Positions 49,074-57,690 of a stretch of DNA of 64,000 bases are shown in pieces. The position numbers were made by a program, and so were the translations under genes. The first letter of the stretch is position 1; each line of letters begins with the position of its first letter. Under the pieces are notes generated by a model. The model was not told where the DNA came from and did no database searches. It saw nothing but the letters and a program-made list of their open reading frames with translations. The DNA comes from CALFXN01 sp937957815 (GTDB lineage Bacteria; Synergistota; Synergistia; Synergistales; Aminobacteriaceae). The DNA lies in the NCBI GenBank assembly GCA_036788195.1, contig DAIQNX010000009.1, positions 1 to 64,000 of the forward strand. The letters run 5' to 3'.

Positions 49074-49940
49074 CTATCGCTTCAGCTTCGGGTCCAGCGC
49101 GTCGCGCAGGCCGTCACCCACGAAGTTGAGCGCCAGAATCGTAATCATGATCGCAAGTCCGGGGAACAGCGTCATGTAAGGATAATCCCGGATGTAACTG
49201 CGTCCGCCGGAGAGCATCGCTCCCCATTCCGGAATCGGCGGCTGGATGCCGAGGCCGATGAAGGAAAGTCCCGCCGCCGTGAGGATCGCCGTCGCGACGC
49301 CGAGTGTGGCCTGAACGATGATCGGAGCGAGGCAGTTGGGGATGATATGTTTGAAGATAATCCTGAGATCGGAAGAGCCGACGGCTTTCGCGGCCTCGAC
49401 GAACTCCTGTCCTCGGATCGAGAGCACCGATCCCCGGACGATTCTCGCGTAGTTCGGAATCGCGGAGATTCCGACCGCTATCATGAGGTTGAAGAGGCCG
49501 GGGCCAAGCGACGCGGCGATGGCTATGGCAAGAAGGATCGACGGGATCGAGAGGAGAATGTCCATGACCCTCATCAGGGTGTTGTCGATCTTGCCGCCGT
49601 AGTACCCGGCGACAGCCCCGAGGAATCCTCCGATGAACATCGAGATTCCGACGGCGATGAACCCGACCTGGAGCGAGATGCGCGCTCCGTAGACGATCCG
49701 GCTGAAGATGTCGCGTCCGAACTCGTCCGTGCCGAAGATGTACGCCGACGACGGAGACTCGAACGCGTGCATGAGATTCTGCTTGGAATACGTGAAGGGA
49801 GCGATGACATTCGCGAAGATCGCCATGATGAACAGAACCGCGATCAAGATAAGCCCGACGACCGCCATGGGGCTCTTCTTGAGGCGATGCCAGACCTCCA
49901 TGATGCCGCTCCGTCGTTTCTGAACAGTCTGCGTACTCAT
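49074..49940 (-). CDS. oppC: Oligopeptide/dipeptide ABC transporter permease (OppC/DppC)
   Basis: 288-residue permease, six helices. The N-terminal segment before helix 1 has WHRLKKSPMAVVGLILI; periplasmic GTDEFGRDIFSRIVYGARISL and the EAA coupling loop EFVEAAKAVGSSDLRIIFKH match OppC. Ends with GDGLRDALDPKLK. RBS GGGAGGAG before ATG 49940. Lies 17 nt after oppB. Confidence 0.95.
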   Translation of the reverse strand: MSTQTVQKRRSGIMEVWHRLKKSPMAVVGLILIAVLFIMAIFANVIAPFTYSKQNLMHAFESPSSAYIFGTDEFGRDIFSRIVYGARISLQVGFIAVGISMFIGGFLGAVAGYYGGKIDNTLMRVMDILLSIPSILLAIAIAASLGPGLFNLMIAVGISAIPNYARIVRGSVLSIRGQEFVEAAKAVGSSDLRIIFKHIIPNCLAPIIVQATLGVATAILTAAGLSFIGLGIQPPIPEWGAMLSGGRSYIRDYPYMTLFPGLAIMITILALNFVGDGLRDALDPKLKR

Positions 49941-49957
49941 TTCGTCTCCTCCCGAAC

Positions 49958-50887
49958 CTAGCGGTACTGCGCCTTGATGCGTGGGTCGACGAAGGCGTAC
50001 AGAAGGTCGACAAGCAGATTCACGATGCTGAACGCCACCGCGACGTAGAGAACGCCGCCCTGGACCAGCGGATAATCGCGCATCTTGATGGCTTCGACCA
50101 TGAGCCGGCCGACGCCGGGGATCGAGAAGATCGACTCGGTCAGGATGGCTCCGCCGAGAAGATGACCGAACTGCAATCCCACGATCGTGACGATTGGAAT
50201 CAGCGCGTTTCCGAGCGCGTGGCGCCAGATGACCTTCCCTTCCGTTTGCCCTTTGGCTCGCGCGGTACGGATATAGTCTGACCGGATGACCTCGAGCATG
50301 CTCGACCGCGTCATCCGCGTCACGATCGCGATGACCTGCGCGGACAGGGCCACGGAGGGAAGCACCATCGCCGAGAACGTGTCGAATCCCGAGGAGGGGA
50401 ACCAGCCGAGCCTGACGGAGAAGAGCAGGATCAGCAGAAGCCCCAGCCAGAAGACCGGCATCGAGAGACCGACCAGGGCGAAGAACATCGTGATCGAATC
50501 GAAAAGGGAGTATTGCTTTATGGCCGATATAATGCCGAAGGGAATGCCGAGGCAGATCGCGATGATGACCGAAAAGGCGGCCAGTTTGATCGTCGACGGG
50601 AACGCCGAGAGGATTTCATCGGAAACCGGACGTTTCGTCACATACGACCTTCCGATATCCCCCTTGAATGCGGCCTTGCCGACATAACGCACGAACTGGA
50701 CGATAAAGGGATCGTCAAGCCCCTCCTTGACCCGGAACTGCTGTACCGCTTCTTCCGTTGCCTGATCTCCGAGAACCATACGCGCGGGATCACCCGGCGT
50801 CAGGTACAGGAGACTGAACACGATGAAGGTCACGCCGATGAGAACGGGAATCAGCGAGAGGACCCTTCGGAAAATGTATTTGAGCAT
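49958..50887 (-). CDS. oppB: Oligopeptide/dipeptide ABC transporter permease (OppB/DppB)
   Basis: 309-residue permease with six helices, starting LKYIFRRVLSLIPVLIGVT and containing YLTPGDPARMVLG, FWLGLLLILLFSVRLGWFP, the EAA loop YIRTARAKGQTEGKVIWRHA, and C-terminal VDLLYAFVDPRIK. RBS GGAAGGGTGG before ATG 50887. A terminator at 50906-50944 lies between the binding-protein gene and this gene, so permease expression depends on read-through. Confidence 0.95.
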   Translation of the reverse strand: MLKYIFRRVLSLIPVLIGVTFIVFSLLYLTPGDPARMVLGDQATEEAVQQFRVKEGLDDPFIVQFVRYVGKAAFKGDIGRSYVTKRPVSDEILSAFPSTIKLAAFSVIIAICLGIPFGIISAIKQYSLFDSITMFFALVGLSMPVFWLGLLLILLFSVRLGWFPSSGFDTFSAMVLPSVALSAQVIAIVTRMTRSSMLEVIRSDYIRTARAKGQTEGKVIWRHALGNALIPIVTIVGLQFGHLLGGAILTESIFSIPGVGRLMVEAIKMRDYPLVQGGVLYVAVAFSIVNLLVDLLYAFVDPRIKAQYR

Positions 50888-50905
50888 CCGTTTCCACCCT
50901 TCCTC

Positions 50906-50944
50906 AAAAAATGCAGGAGCATAGAATAGTCCCCATGCTCCTGC
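50906..50944 (-). terminator. Terminator between the peptide-binding protein gene and oppB
   Basis: Minus strand: GCAGGAGCAT and ATGCTCCTGC (10 bp, perfect) enclose a 12-nt loop and are followed by A then six T. It lies 19 nt before the oppB start and would give more binding protein than permease. Confidence 0.85.
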
Positions 50945-51004
50945 TCCCGTACGTTTTCAGTGCCTGTGTCGCCGCGGAAAAATCCGCGACGAAACGTCAC
51001 GTTC

Positions 51005-52516
51005 CTATTCGAAGGAAACGTTCGTCAGGACGTGATACCCGCGCGGGCTGGGCTGGAAGCCCTTGACATTCTTCTGGGTTCCGCAGATCTGCTCGTCGTT
51101 GTGAAGGTAAATCCACGGCTTCAGGGAATCGATTTTCTCCTGAAGATCCTTATAGAGTTTCTCGCGCTCCGGACCATTCGGCAACGCTTTGCCCTGTTCC
51201 ATCATTTTGTCGACTTCGGGGTTCGAGAAGTAGGAGAAGTTCGTGCTCCCCGCCATCGAGGAGTGGAATACTCCGGAGACGGCGAACTCGGGATCCGGAA
51301 CCGAGGCAACCCAACCAAGGATGAACATGTCGTGTGTCTTCTGCTTGAGTCCGTCGAGATATGCTCCCCACTCGAGAACCTTGATTTCAGCCTTTATACC
51401 GACTTCCTCAAGCTGGCTCTGGATGATCGTCGCCATATCGATGCGTTCCTTGCGCTCATTTGTCCAGATCTGGACGTTCAGGGGCAGTTTGACACCGGCT
51501 TCCGCAAGGAGCTTCTTTGCCTTCTCGACATCCTGAACATGCGGCTTCGCGTCCTTTATGGCATACAGGATGTTCGGAGCGATCGGTGCCACAGGGGCCT
51601 TGCCGACTCCACGCCAGACGGCTTTCTGGATTCCCACCGTGTCAAGTGCAAGACTGACGGCTTCGCGAACCTTTACGTTGTCGAAAGGCGGTTTCGAGCA
51701 GTTCAGTCCCATATAGGTCGTCGAGTTATCAACGACGCGCATCAGAGAAAGCTTGGGGTTTTCCTGAACTCTCTTGAGATCGTTCGTCGTAATCTGGTAA
51801 GCGATGTCTATCGCGCCGCTTTCGAGCTCGATCGTGCGGTTCGTCGCCTCCGGAATGGAGCGCATGACAAGCGTCTTGTAAGCCGGCTTCTTGCCCCAGT
51901 ATTCTTCATTCCTCTCAAGCGTGATCCTGTCGCCCTTCGCCCAGCTCTTGAACTTGAAGGGACCCGTTCCGACAGGATTCATGCCGTAACTGTCACCCGC
52001 AGCCTCGACGGCTTTCTTGTTGAGAATGCTGCCGCACGTGTGCGTCAGAGCCATCAAAAACGGCGTGAAGGGGCGTTTCATCTTGAAGACGACCGTATAA
52101 TCGTCAATGGCCTCGATCGTATCGATATCGTCGACGTACTGGCGGATGGAGGCGCCTGCCGGGGTTTTTGCACGTTCAAAGGTGTACTTGACGTCGGCCG
52201 CCTTCATTTCCTCGCCGTTATGAAACTTGACACCCTTGCGAAGGGAAAATTTATACGTCAGGTTATCGACGATCTCGTACTTTTCAGCAAGTTGCGGAAC
52301 CGGCTTGCCATCTGGTCCGAGAGCAAGAAGATTGTCATAGACATGGAGGCACATTCCGGAAGTCGCAACATCATTCGTCGCGATCGGATCAAGAGTCTTT
52401 GCATCGTAGATGTTCGCGACGATCAACGTATCCTTCGCGAGCGCGACGCCCGCGAACGCGCCGGCGAAGATTGCCGCCGCTGCCGCAAGAAGTGCCAGTT
52501 TCGTGAAACGCTTCAT
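51005..52516 (-). CDS. oppA: ABC transporter peptide-binding protein (OppA/DppA family)
   Basis: 503-residue class C binding protein with signal peptide (LALLAAAAAIFAGAFAGVALA); no lipobox Cys, so a soluble periplasmic protein, consistent with a diderm cell. Family features: YDAKTLDPIATND, YKFSLRKGVKFHNGEEMKAADV, NPVGTGPFKFKSWAKGDRI, REAVSLALD and the C-terminal region GFQPSPRGYH. Ligand probably di- or oligopeptides. First gene of the opp operon; a leader of about 130 nt precedes it. Confidence 0.93.
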   Translation of the reverse strand: MKRFTKLALLAAAAAIFAGAFAGVALAKDTLIVANIYDAKTLDPIATNDVATSGMCLHVYDNLLALGPDGKPVPQLAEKYEIVDNLTYKFSLRKGVKFHNGEEMKAADVKYTFERAKTPAGASIRQYVDDIDTIEAIDDYTVVFKMKRPFTPFLMALTHTCGSILNKKAVEAAGDSYGMNPVGTGPFKFKSWAKGDRITLERNEEYWGKKPAYKTLVMRSIPEATNRTIELESGAIDIAYQITTNDLKRVQENPKLSLMRVVDNSTTYMGLNCSKPPFDNVKVREAVSLALDTVGIQKAVWRGVGKAPVAPIAPNILYAIKDAKPHVQDVEKAKKLLAEAGVKLPLNVQIWTNERKERIDMATIIQSQLEEVGIKAEIKVLEWGAYLDGLKQKTHDMFILGWVASVPDPEFAVSGVFHSSMAGSTNFSYFSNPEVDKMMEQGKALPNGPEREKLYKDLQEKIDSLKPWIYLHNDEQICGTQKNVKGFQPSPRGYHVLTNVSFE

Positions 52517-52655
52517 CCTTCCATCTCCTTTTCTTGTGTGAAATTGAGTTCCCTCTTGGTGATGTTTCCCGCTGAAGCTAACTGCATTTCACTTACCCGG
52601 GTAAAAAGAAACTGCCAGAACCCAGCAGAGGACTGGGTCCATTTGCCGATACTGG

Positions 52656-52684
52656 ATTATGAAGGTTCCCGTCGTTTCAGTCAA
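52656..52684 (-). promoter_or_regulatory. Promoter of the opp operon
   Basis: Minus strand: -35 TTGACT (52679-52684), 17-nt spacer, -10 CATAAT (52656-52661). The leader to 52516 contains a small ACCCAG/CTGGGT stem-loop. On the plus strand TATACT (52699-52704) is a candidate -10 for the divergent gene, so the two promoters nearly touch. Confidence 0.6.
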
Positions 52685-52763
52685 CTCAGTTTTGCGCTTA
52701 TACTGTATTCTGCGTCATTGCTTCGCGTCCCCCGATATCCAACTTACAAGCGAGGTGTTTCGT

Positions 52764-53522
52764 GTGCGTTCTCCAATCATCGGCATTCCATCCGGCGTTC
52801 TCCGTTCGGCGGATCCCCTTTCACCGGTTCCCGAACGATGTTGCGTTCCGAAGGACTACATCGACGCACTCAGAAGATGCAACGCATGCCCTCTCATCGT
52901 TCCCACGGGAAAGGCGGACGGCTTCCCCGGCGATCTTTTCGAAATCGTCGACGGGATCCTTCTTCCTGGCGGTGCGGACGTCGACCCCGCCCTTTACGGC
53001 GAGGAGCCTCATCCGGCGATCGAGTATTTCGATCCGGAACAGGACGTTTTTCACATCGCGACGGCACTGGAAGCCATATCGAGAGATCTTCCACTCCTCG
53101 GCATATGCCGTGGAGAACAGATCCTCAACGTGGCTCTCGGAGGGACGCTCCATCAGGACCTTCCCTCGCTGCGGCAGAATCTCGTATGCCACGATCAGAA
53201 AGCCGACCGCCGCAACGCGACGCACAGCGTTCTCGCGGAAGAGAACTCGCTCGTCGCTTCCCTTTTCGGGGCGCGATTCAGGACCAACAGCTTCCACCAT
53301 CAGGCCGTGAAAACTCTTGGCGACGGGCTCGTCGTCACCGCCAGGGCCTCAGACGGAATCATCGAAGCGGTGGAGATGAAGGAAAAAACCTTCGTCATCG
53401 GCGTCCAGTGGCATCCTGAGATGCTCGTCGCAGGAGGGGACGGGATGCTTCCGCTCTTTCGCCGCTTCCTCGAAGCGGCTTCCTCTCGAAGAAGCGAACG
53501 TCCCGTACGCGAAGGGTGGTGA
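52764..53522 (+). CDS. Gamma-glutamyl-gamma-aminobutyrate hydrolase family protein (peptidase C26)
   Basis: 252-residue class I glutamine-amidotransferase-like hydrolase. Nucleophile Cys in LGICRGEQILN, catalytic His-Glu in VQWHPEM, and PGGADVDPALYG typical of the PuuD/C26 group, plus FHHQAVK. It probably cleaves gamma-glutamyl bonds such as gamma-glutamyl-GABA or gamma-glutamyl peptides. GTG 52764 is chosen because GAGG lies 8 nt upstream and it begins at the first beta strand (SPIIGIP). Divergent from the peptide transporter, so it may act on imported gamma-glutamyl compounds (inference). Confidence 0.9.
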   Translation: MRSPIIGIPSGVLRSADPLSPVPERCCVPKDYIDALRRCNACPLIVPTGKADGFPGDLFEIVDGILLPGGADVDPALYGEEPHPAIEYFDPEQDVFHIATALEAISRDLPLLGICRGEQILNVALGGTLHQDLPSLRQNLVCHDQKADRRNATHSVLAEENSLVASLFGARFRTNSFHHQAVKTLGDGLVVTARASDGIIEAVEMKEKTFVIGVQWHPEMLVAGGDGMLPLFRRFLEAASSRRSERPVREGW

Positions 53523-53590
53523 GTTTCACCCCACCGCCCGGAACTCCCGAACCATGTCTATAATGAGTCACCGGAACGTGAAGGAAGCGA

Positions 53591-54826
53591 ATGGAGGGGA
53601 TTGCCACGATTACGAGATCACTTATTGAACGCGTTTTTTCTGCGGCCAGCATCGAGAGATGGAACGATCACCCCCATCCATCTTCCTTTTCCGAACTCGG
53701 CAAGCAGGCGCACAAGATGGTCATCGCATACGTTCTCGCGCGGAGAGAAATCGACCTTGGGCACGGCCCCATCGATTGGACGGAGCTCATTGAAGGAGGG
53801 ATTTTCGAGTTCCTTCACAGGGTGCTCCTCACGGACATCAAGCCCCCGGTCTTTCACAGATTCATGGAAGACCGGGAACAGAGGCGAAAGCTCAACGTCT
53901 GGGTGGCATCGCAGTACCGTCCCGACCTCGAGTACCTCCCGGGAGGCCTCTCCGGGCGTTTCGAGCGATATATCCTTTCCGATGCGACGTCACCGGAGCG
54001 GCGTATCCTGCGGGCCGCACACTACCTCGCGACGAAATGGGAGTTCGATTTCGTGTACGAGTGGAGCCGGAGGATGTACCGCATCGAGGAGACCCGCAAG
54101 GAAATCTACAGCCAGGTCGAGGATCTCGCGGACATCCCTTCGGTCCGGGAGATCCTCACGGCCTGGGAGGCGCCCGATGACCAGAAGGGAGTTCTCGGGT
54201 TCGTTTCCCTCGTCGGCCAGCTCGGATTCCAGAAGAGATGGGCGCAGACGCCGCGCATCCCGCAGACATCCGTCCTCGGACACCTGCTTTTCGTGGCGAT
54301 CCTGTCGTATCTCGTCGCACTCGAGATCGGGGCCTGTCCCCGCCGCGCGTACAACGACTTTTTCGGCGGACTCTTCCATGACCTCCCGGAGGTTCTCACG
54401 CGCGATATCATCTCGCCGGTCAAGAATTCGGTCGAAGGGTTCGACGACATGATCCGGCGTTACGAGCGCAAGGCGATGGAGGGAAAGATCTATCCGCTGC
54501 TTCCGGAATCGTGGATCGCCGAGATCGCGTATTTCACCGAAGACGAGTTCCGGAACAAGATATGGCCCGAAAGCGACGCCATGCCGACTGTTTTCGCGGA
54601 CGCGGATATGTCGGGGGACCACAACAATCCGGAATCGAACCCGCTTGACGGACGCGTCATAGAGGCCTGCGACAAACTCGCCGCGTATATCGAGGCGTCG
54701 CTCTCGATCCGGCTCGGGATTACATCCTCCGCACTCGTCGAGGGACGCGAGAAGATCTATCAGCGTTTCAACAGGTATACCCTGTCTGGGTTCCACATGG
54801 GGACGCTGTTCGATTACTTTCGATGA
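53591..54826 (+). CDS. HD domain-containing protein
   Basis: 411 residues. HD-phosphohydrolase ligands are visible: first His in TSVLGHLLFVAIL, His-Asp in FFGGLFHDLPEVLTRD and a downstream Asp in FADADMSGDH. The pattern recalls YfbR-type 5'-nucleotidases, but the protein is twice that length, with a helical N-terminal half of unknown role. A TATAAT at 53559-53564 is a likely -10 box. RBS AAGGAAG before ATG. Substrate unknown. Converges with an M20 hydrolase gene, overlapping it by 13 bp. Confidence 0.85.
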   Translation: MEGIATITRSLIERVFSAASIERWNDHPHPSSFSELGKQAHKMVIAYVLARREIDLGHGPIDWTELIEGGIFEFLHRVLLTDIKPPVFHRFMEDREQRRKLNVWVASQYRPDLEYLPGGLSGRFERYILSDATSPERRILRAAHYLATKWEFDFVYEWSRRMYRIEETRKEIYSQVEDLADIPSVREILTAWEAPDDQKGVLGFVSLVGQLGFQKRWAQTPRIPQTSVLGHLLFVAILSYLVALEIGACPRRAYNDFFGGLFHDLPEVLTRDIISPVKNSVEGFDDMIRRYERKAMEGKIYPLLPESWIAEIAYFTEDEFRNKIWPESDAMPTVFADADMSGDHNNPESNPLDGRVIEACDKLAAYIEASLSIRLGITSSALVEGREKIYQRFNRYTLSGFHMGTLFDYFR

Positions 54827-56028
54827 CCCTCCCGGAGAAAACGAAGGCACGCTCCGGCGCAGACCGAGGAAGCAACCGCGATCGATCCTTCGTCCGGAGC
54901 GAATTCCGGTGAGTGGAGCGGGGCGGCATTCGCCTGCGAGGCCGTTCCGAGAAGGAAGTACGTTCCGGGAACGCGCTCGAGAAAGTACGCGAAGTCGTCC
55001 ACTCCCATGCTCGGTTCCGTGATCTCGCGGACGTTCTCCCGCCCGAGGGCATCCGCCGCGCAGTTCCCGACGAACGCCGTGATTGCCGGGTCGTTGACGA
55101 GACATGGATATCCTTCGTGTCTCGTCAACGAGCATTCCGCTCCGAAAGCGGCCGCGACATCCGTCACGATCTCCCGGATTTTCCCGAGGAGACGTGAGCG
55201 CGAATCGCCGGAAAGGGTCCGCAAAATGCCTTTCATCGAAACGGAGTCGGCCACGACGTTCCGCGCTCTTCCTCCGGAAATCTCACCGATCGTGAGGACG
55301 GCGTGATCGCGGGGGTCGGTCATTCTCGCGACAGTGTGCTGCAATGCACAGACGATATGCGCCGCGACGACGACGGCATCGATCCCCCGCTGTGGTTCCG
55401 CGCCGTGACACCCTCGTCCGGAAATTCTAAAATCGAGCATATCCGACGCGGCACGGAAACGTCCGGGAGCCATTCCGACGCTGCCGACCGGCAGTTCCGG
55501 CGAACAGTGAAACGAGAAGATCGCATCAAGAGTCGGATCGTCGATCGCTCCATCGAGAATCATCGGAAGCGCCCCACCGGACGTTTCCTCCGCCGGCTGG
55601 AAAAGAAAGACGACATTTCCTCGAAGGCGTTCGCGACGCCTCGAAAGAAGGCGGGCCGCCCCGAGGACTCCCGCAATATGGATATCGTGCCCGCAGGCGT
55701 GCATGATTCCGGGATTCCGCGACGCGAACGGGGCTCCGGAACTTTCAGTGATCGGCAACGCGTCCATATCCGCGCGGAGGCCCGCCGTCCGGCCGGGAGC
55801 GACGCCGCGAAGCACGCCGACGATCCCCGTCCCGGCGCACCGCCTCGTCCGGACTCCGATTCGCACCAACTCGGCCTCGATCATTCCGGCAGTCCGTCCA
55901 AGGTCGAAATCCAGTTCCGGAAATTGATGGATCGCGCGCCGCACGGAAATCGGAACCCCGGCGTCATTACGCGCCTCGTCGAAAAGGGCGACCGCCTCGC
56001 CGGCGGTATCGTGAAGAGCTATACCCAT
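54814..56028 (-). CDS. M20 family amidohydrolase (IAA-amino acid hydrolase/hippurate hydrolase type)
   Basis: 404 residues of subfamily M20D. Metal-site motifs: RRAIHQFPELDF, LRADMDALPI, HACGHDIHIAGVLGAA, QPAEETSGGALPMI, and C-terminal MGVDDFAYFLERVPG, with HSPEFAPDEG as last ligand region. It hydrolyses N-acyl or N-aromatic amino acid amides. ATG 56028 begins the conserved N-terminus with AGGAG 10 nt upstream; the frame is open further up to 56085. Tail-to-tail 13-bp overlap with the HD gene. Confidence 0.92.
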   Translation of the reverse strand: MGIALHDTAGEAVALFDEARNDAGVPISVRRAIHQFPELDFDLGRTAGMIEAELVRIGVRTRRCAGTGIVGVLRGVAPGRTAGLRADMDALPITESSGAPFASRNPGIMHACGHDIHIAGVLGAARLLSRRRERLRGNVVFLFQPAEETSGGALPMILDGAIDDPTLDAIFSFHCSPELPVGSVGMAPGRFRAASDMLDFRISGRGCHGAEPQRGIDAVVVAAHIVCALQHTVARMTDPRDHAVLTIGEISGGRARNVVADSVSMKGILRTLSGDSRSRLLGKIREIVTDVAAAFGAECSLTRHEGYPCLVNDPAITAFVGNCAADALGRENVREITEPSMGVDDFAYFLERVPGTYFLLGTASQANAAPLHSPEFAPDEGSIAVASSVCAGACLRFLREGHRK

Positions 56029-56046
56029 CTCCGTATTTCTCCTCTC

Positions 56047-56074
56047 TTGACGGGGTCCCTGACGCCGATATACT
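56047..56074 (+). promoter_or_regulatory. Promoter of the thioredoxin-ccdA-arsR operon
   Basis: -35 TTGACG (56047-56052), 16-nt spacer, -10 TATACT (56069-56074). It overlaps the start region of the divergent M20 gene. Confidence 0.6.
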
Positions 56075-56082
56075 GATACCGT

Positions 56083-56098
56083 CATTTTCCAGAAAATG
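56083..56098. promoter_or_regulatory. Candidate ArsR-type operator palindrome
   Basis: CATTTTC-CA-GAAAATG, perfect 7-bp arms, begins 8 bp downstream of the -10 box and covers the transcription start. The ArsR protein encoded as third gene of the operon is the obvious candidate ligand. Confidence 0.6.
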
Positions 56099-56139
56099 AA
56101 AATGAACTCTCACTGACCGTACGAACGGAGGAGATCGCC

Positions 56140-56550
56140 ATGTCCCCAAAGACCCGGAATGTAGTGATTATAGCGCTGGTTCTCGTTGCGGCCGCAGGAA
56201 TCTTCGTAATGCGCAGACCGGAAGATACGACCGCGAAGGAACGGCCCGCAGTCCCCGGGAAGCTCCCGCTCGTCATGATCCTTCAGTCCCAGAGCTGCCC
56301 CGCGTGCAAGCAGATGTCGATCGTGCTGAAGCAGTTCTCCGAAAAATACGGGAAACAGGTTCTCGTCGAAGAGGTCGACATCATGCGGAATCCGCAGCTG
56401 GCGCAGGAATTCAAGGTCCGGTACATTCCGATGCTCGTCTTCAGGGACGGGCAGGGAAAGCTCCTCGGAACGCACGTCGGATACCTCCCCCTCGATTCTT
56501 TCATGAAAAAGCTCGGCGAGGTCGGGATCAGGGTCGACGAAGGGAAGTAG
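56140..56550 (+). CDS. Membrane-anchored thioredoxin-like protein
   Basis: 136 residues: N-terminal membrane anchor (VVIIALVLVAAAGIFVM) and an extracytoplasmic thioredoxin fold with redox motif SQSCPACKQM (CPAC), cis-Pro region VRYIPMLVF and GYLPLDSF. It would exchange electrons with the CcdA-like protein encoded 4 nt downstream to reduce periplasmic disulfides. RBS GGAGGAG before ATG. CPAC, not CGPC, is unusual for thioredoxins but found in small thioredoxin-like proteins. Confidence 0.88.
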   Translation: MSPKTRNVVIIALVLVAAAGIFVMRRPEDTTAKERPAVPGKLPLVMILQSQSCPACKQMSIVLKQFSEKYGKQVLVEEVDIMRNPQLAQEFKVRYIPMLVFRDGQGKLLGTHVGYLPLDSFMKKLGEVGIRVDEGK

Positions 56551-56554
56551 GCGG

Positions 56555-57259
56555 ATGCTCCACTCCCTTTTCGAAAACATCTACGGCATTCTCCACAGCG
56601 CGACCTGGGTCGCACCCATGGCCGCATTTGCGTGGGGAATCCTGAGCATACTCCTGAGTCCCTGCAATCTTATGACGATCCCGCTCGTCGTCGGATATAT
56701 CGAAAACGACGAGGATCCAAGCCCGAAACGTGCGTTTTTCGCATCGCTCGCATTTTCGTCGGGTATTTTCGTGAACCTCGCCGTCGTCGGAATGGTTCTC
56801 ACATCGAGCGGCATCCTCATGACGGATATCGGAAGAGTGACCAATTACGTCGTCGCCGTCGTCTTCATCGCGATCGGCCTCCATCTCGCCGGCGTCGTCC
56901 GGATCCCGTGGTTCATCGGACGGGGTCTGTCTGTCGGAAAAAGCGGAGGACTGAAGGGCGCCCTGATGCTCGGGCTCTTTTCCGGTCTCGCGCTGGGACC
57001 GTGCAGCTTCGCCTACGTCGCCCCGCTGCTCGCCCTCACGATGAAGACCGCAACGGCCAACCTGCCTCTCGCTCTCGCGCTCGTACTGCTGTACGCGCTC
57101 GGGCATTGTTCGGTCATTCTCGCGGCTGGAACGTTCACGTCCGTCGTCTCGCGGTATCTGCGCTGGGGCGAGTCCGACCGTCTCGACGTCGTCAACAGGA
57201 TTCTCGGTTCCGTTATCGTCCTGATCGGTCTTTACTTCATTTACTCGGCGCCGCGGTGA
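56555..57259 (+). CDS. CcdA/DsbD-like cytochrome c biogenesis transmembrane protein
   Basis: 234 residues, about six helices. The two membrane cysteines of CcdA are present in LLSPCNLMTIP and LGPCSFAYVAP. CcdA carries electrons from cytoplasmic thioredoxin across the membrane, here presumably to the anchored CPAC protein encoded before it. Stop overlaps a possible GTG start of arsR (GTGA). No cytochrome c genes are near, so the target proteins are unknown. Confidence 0.9.
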   Translation: MLHSLFENIYGILHSATWVAPMAAFAWGILSILLSPCNLMTIPLVVGYIENDEDPSPKRAFFASLAFSSGIFVNLAVVGMVLTSSGILMTDIGRVTNYVVAVVFIAIGLHLAGVVRIPWFIGRGLSVGKSGGLKGALMLGLFSGLALGPCSFAYVAPLLALTMKTATANLPLALALVLLYALGHCSVILAAGTFTSVVSRYLRWGESDRLDVVNRILGSVIVLIGLYFIYSAPR

Positions 57260-57264
57260 CGGTC

Positions 57265-57651
57265 ATGGAGTCGCTTCTCGAAACGTTGAAGGCGCTTTCC
57301 GACAAGACGCGGCTCCGGATCCTTCTCCTGCTGCCCGGACACGAACTCTGTCTCGGACAGATCATGGCAACCCTCGAACTCAGTCCTTCGACCGTTTCGA
57401 AGCACGTTTCGGTCCTGAAGTCGACAGGACTCGTAACCGACAGGAAAAGCGGGAAGTGGGTCTACTGCTCGCTCTCCGGGAATCCCGAAGGGACACCGCA
57501 GGAATTGTTTTCCCTGATCGCCCGGGAGATCTCGAAGTCGCCGGAAGTTATCGAAGACCGGCGAAAACTCCAGAAGATACTCGAAATTCCGCCGGAAACG
57601 CTCTGTGAACGTTTCCGGACGCGAAACCGCATCGGCCGAACTATAATATGA
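57265..57651 (+). CDS. ArsR family transcriptional regulator
   Basis: 128 residues with the ArsR winged helix: LLETLKALSDKTRLRILLLL, ELCLGQIMATLELSPSTVSKHVSVLKSTGLV and a beta-wing DRKSGKWVYCSL. The Cys in ELCLGQIM matches the ELCVC metal-site position of ArsR but as a single Cys, so metal binding is doubtful; a redox or one-Cys sensor is possible. ATG 57265 or the coupled GTG 57256 may be used. It probably represses its own operon through the palindrome at 56083-56098. Confidence 0.88.
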   Translation: MESLLETLKALSDKTRLRILLLLPGHELCLGQIMATLELSPSTVSKHVSVLKSTGLVTDRKSGKWVYCSLSGNPEGTPQELFSLIAREISKSPEVIEDRRKLQKILEIPPETLCERFRTRNRIGRTII

Positions 57652-57690
57652 AGACGGTCGATTCTATCAGAATCTCAGGGAGGGAACTCT

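Noticed and set aside
52517..52655. Riboswitch in the opp leader
   Set aside because: Only one small ACCCAG/CTGGGT stem is visible, and no conserved aptamer core (glycine, lysine, SAM, TPP, cobalamin) could be matched.
50960..53419. An 819-codon open frame on the plus strand over oppA and the C26 gene
   Set aside because: It is antisense to oppA, which has a signal peptide and clear family motifs. The antisense translation is Arg/His-rich low-complexity protein with no RBS, an effect of G+C-rich codon bias.
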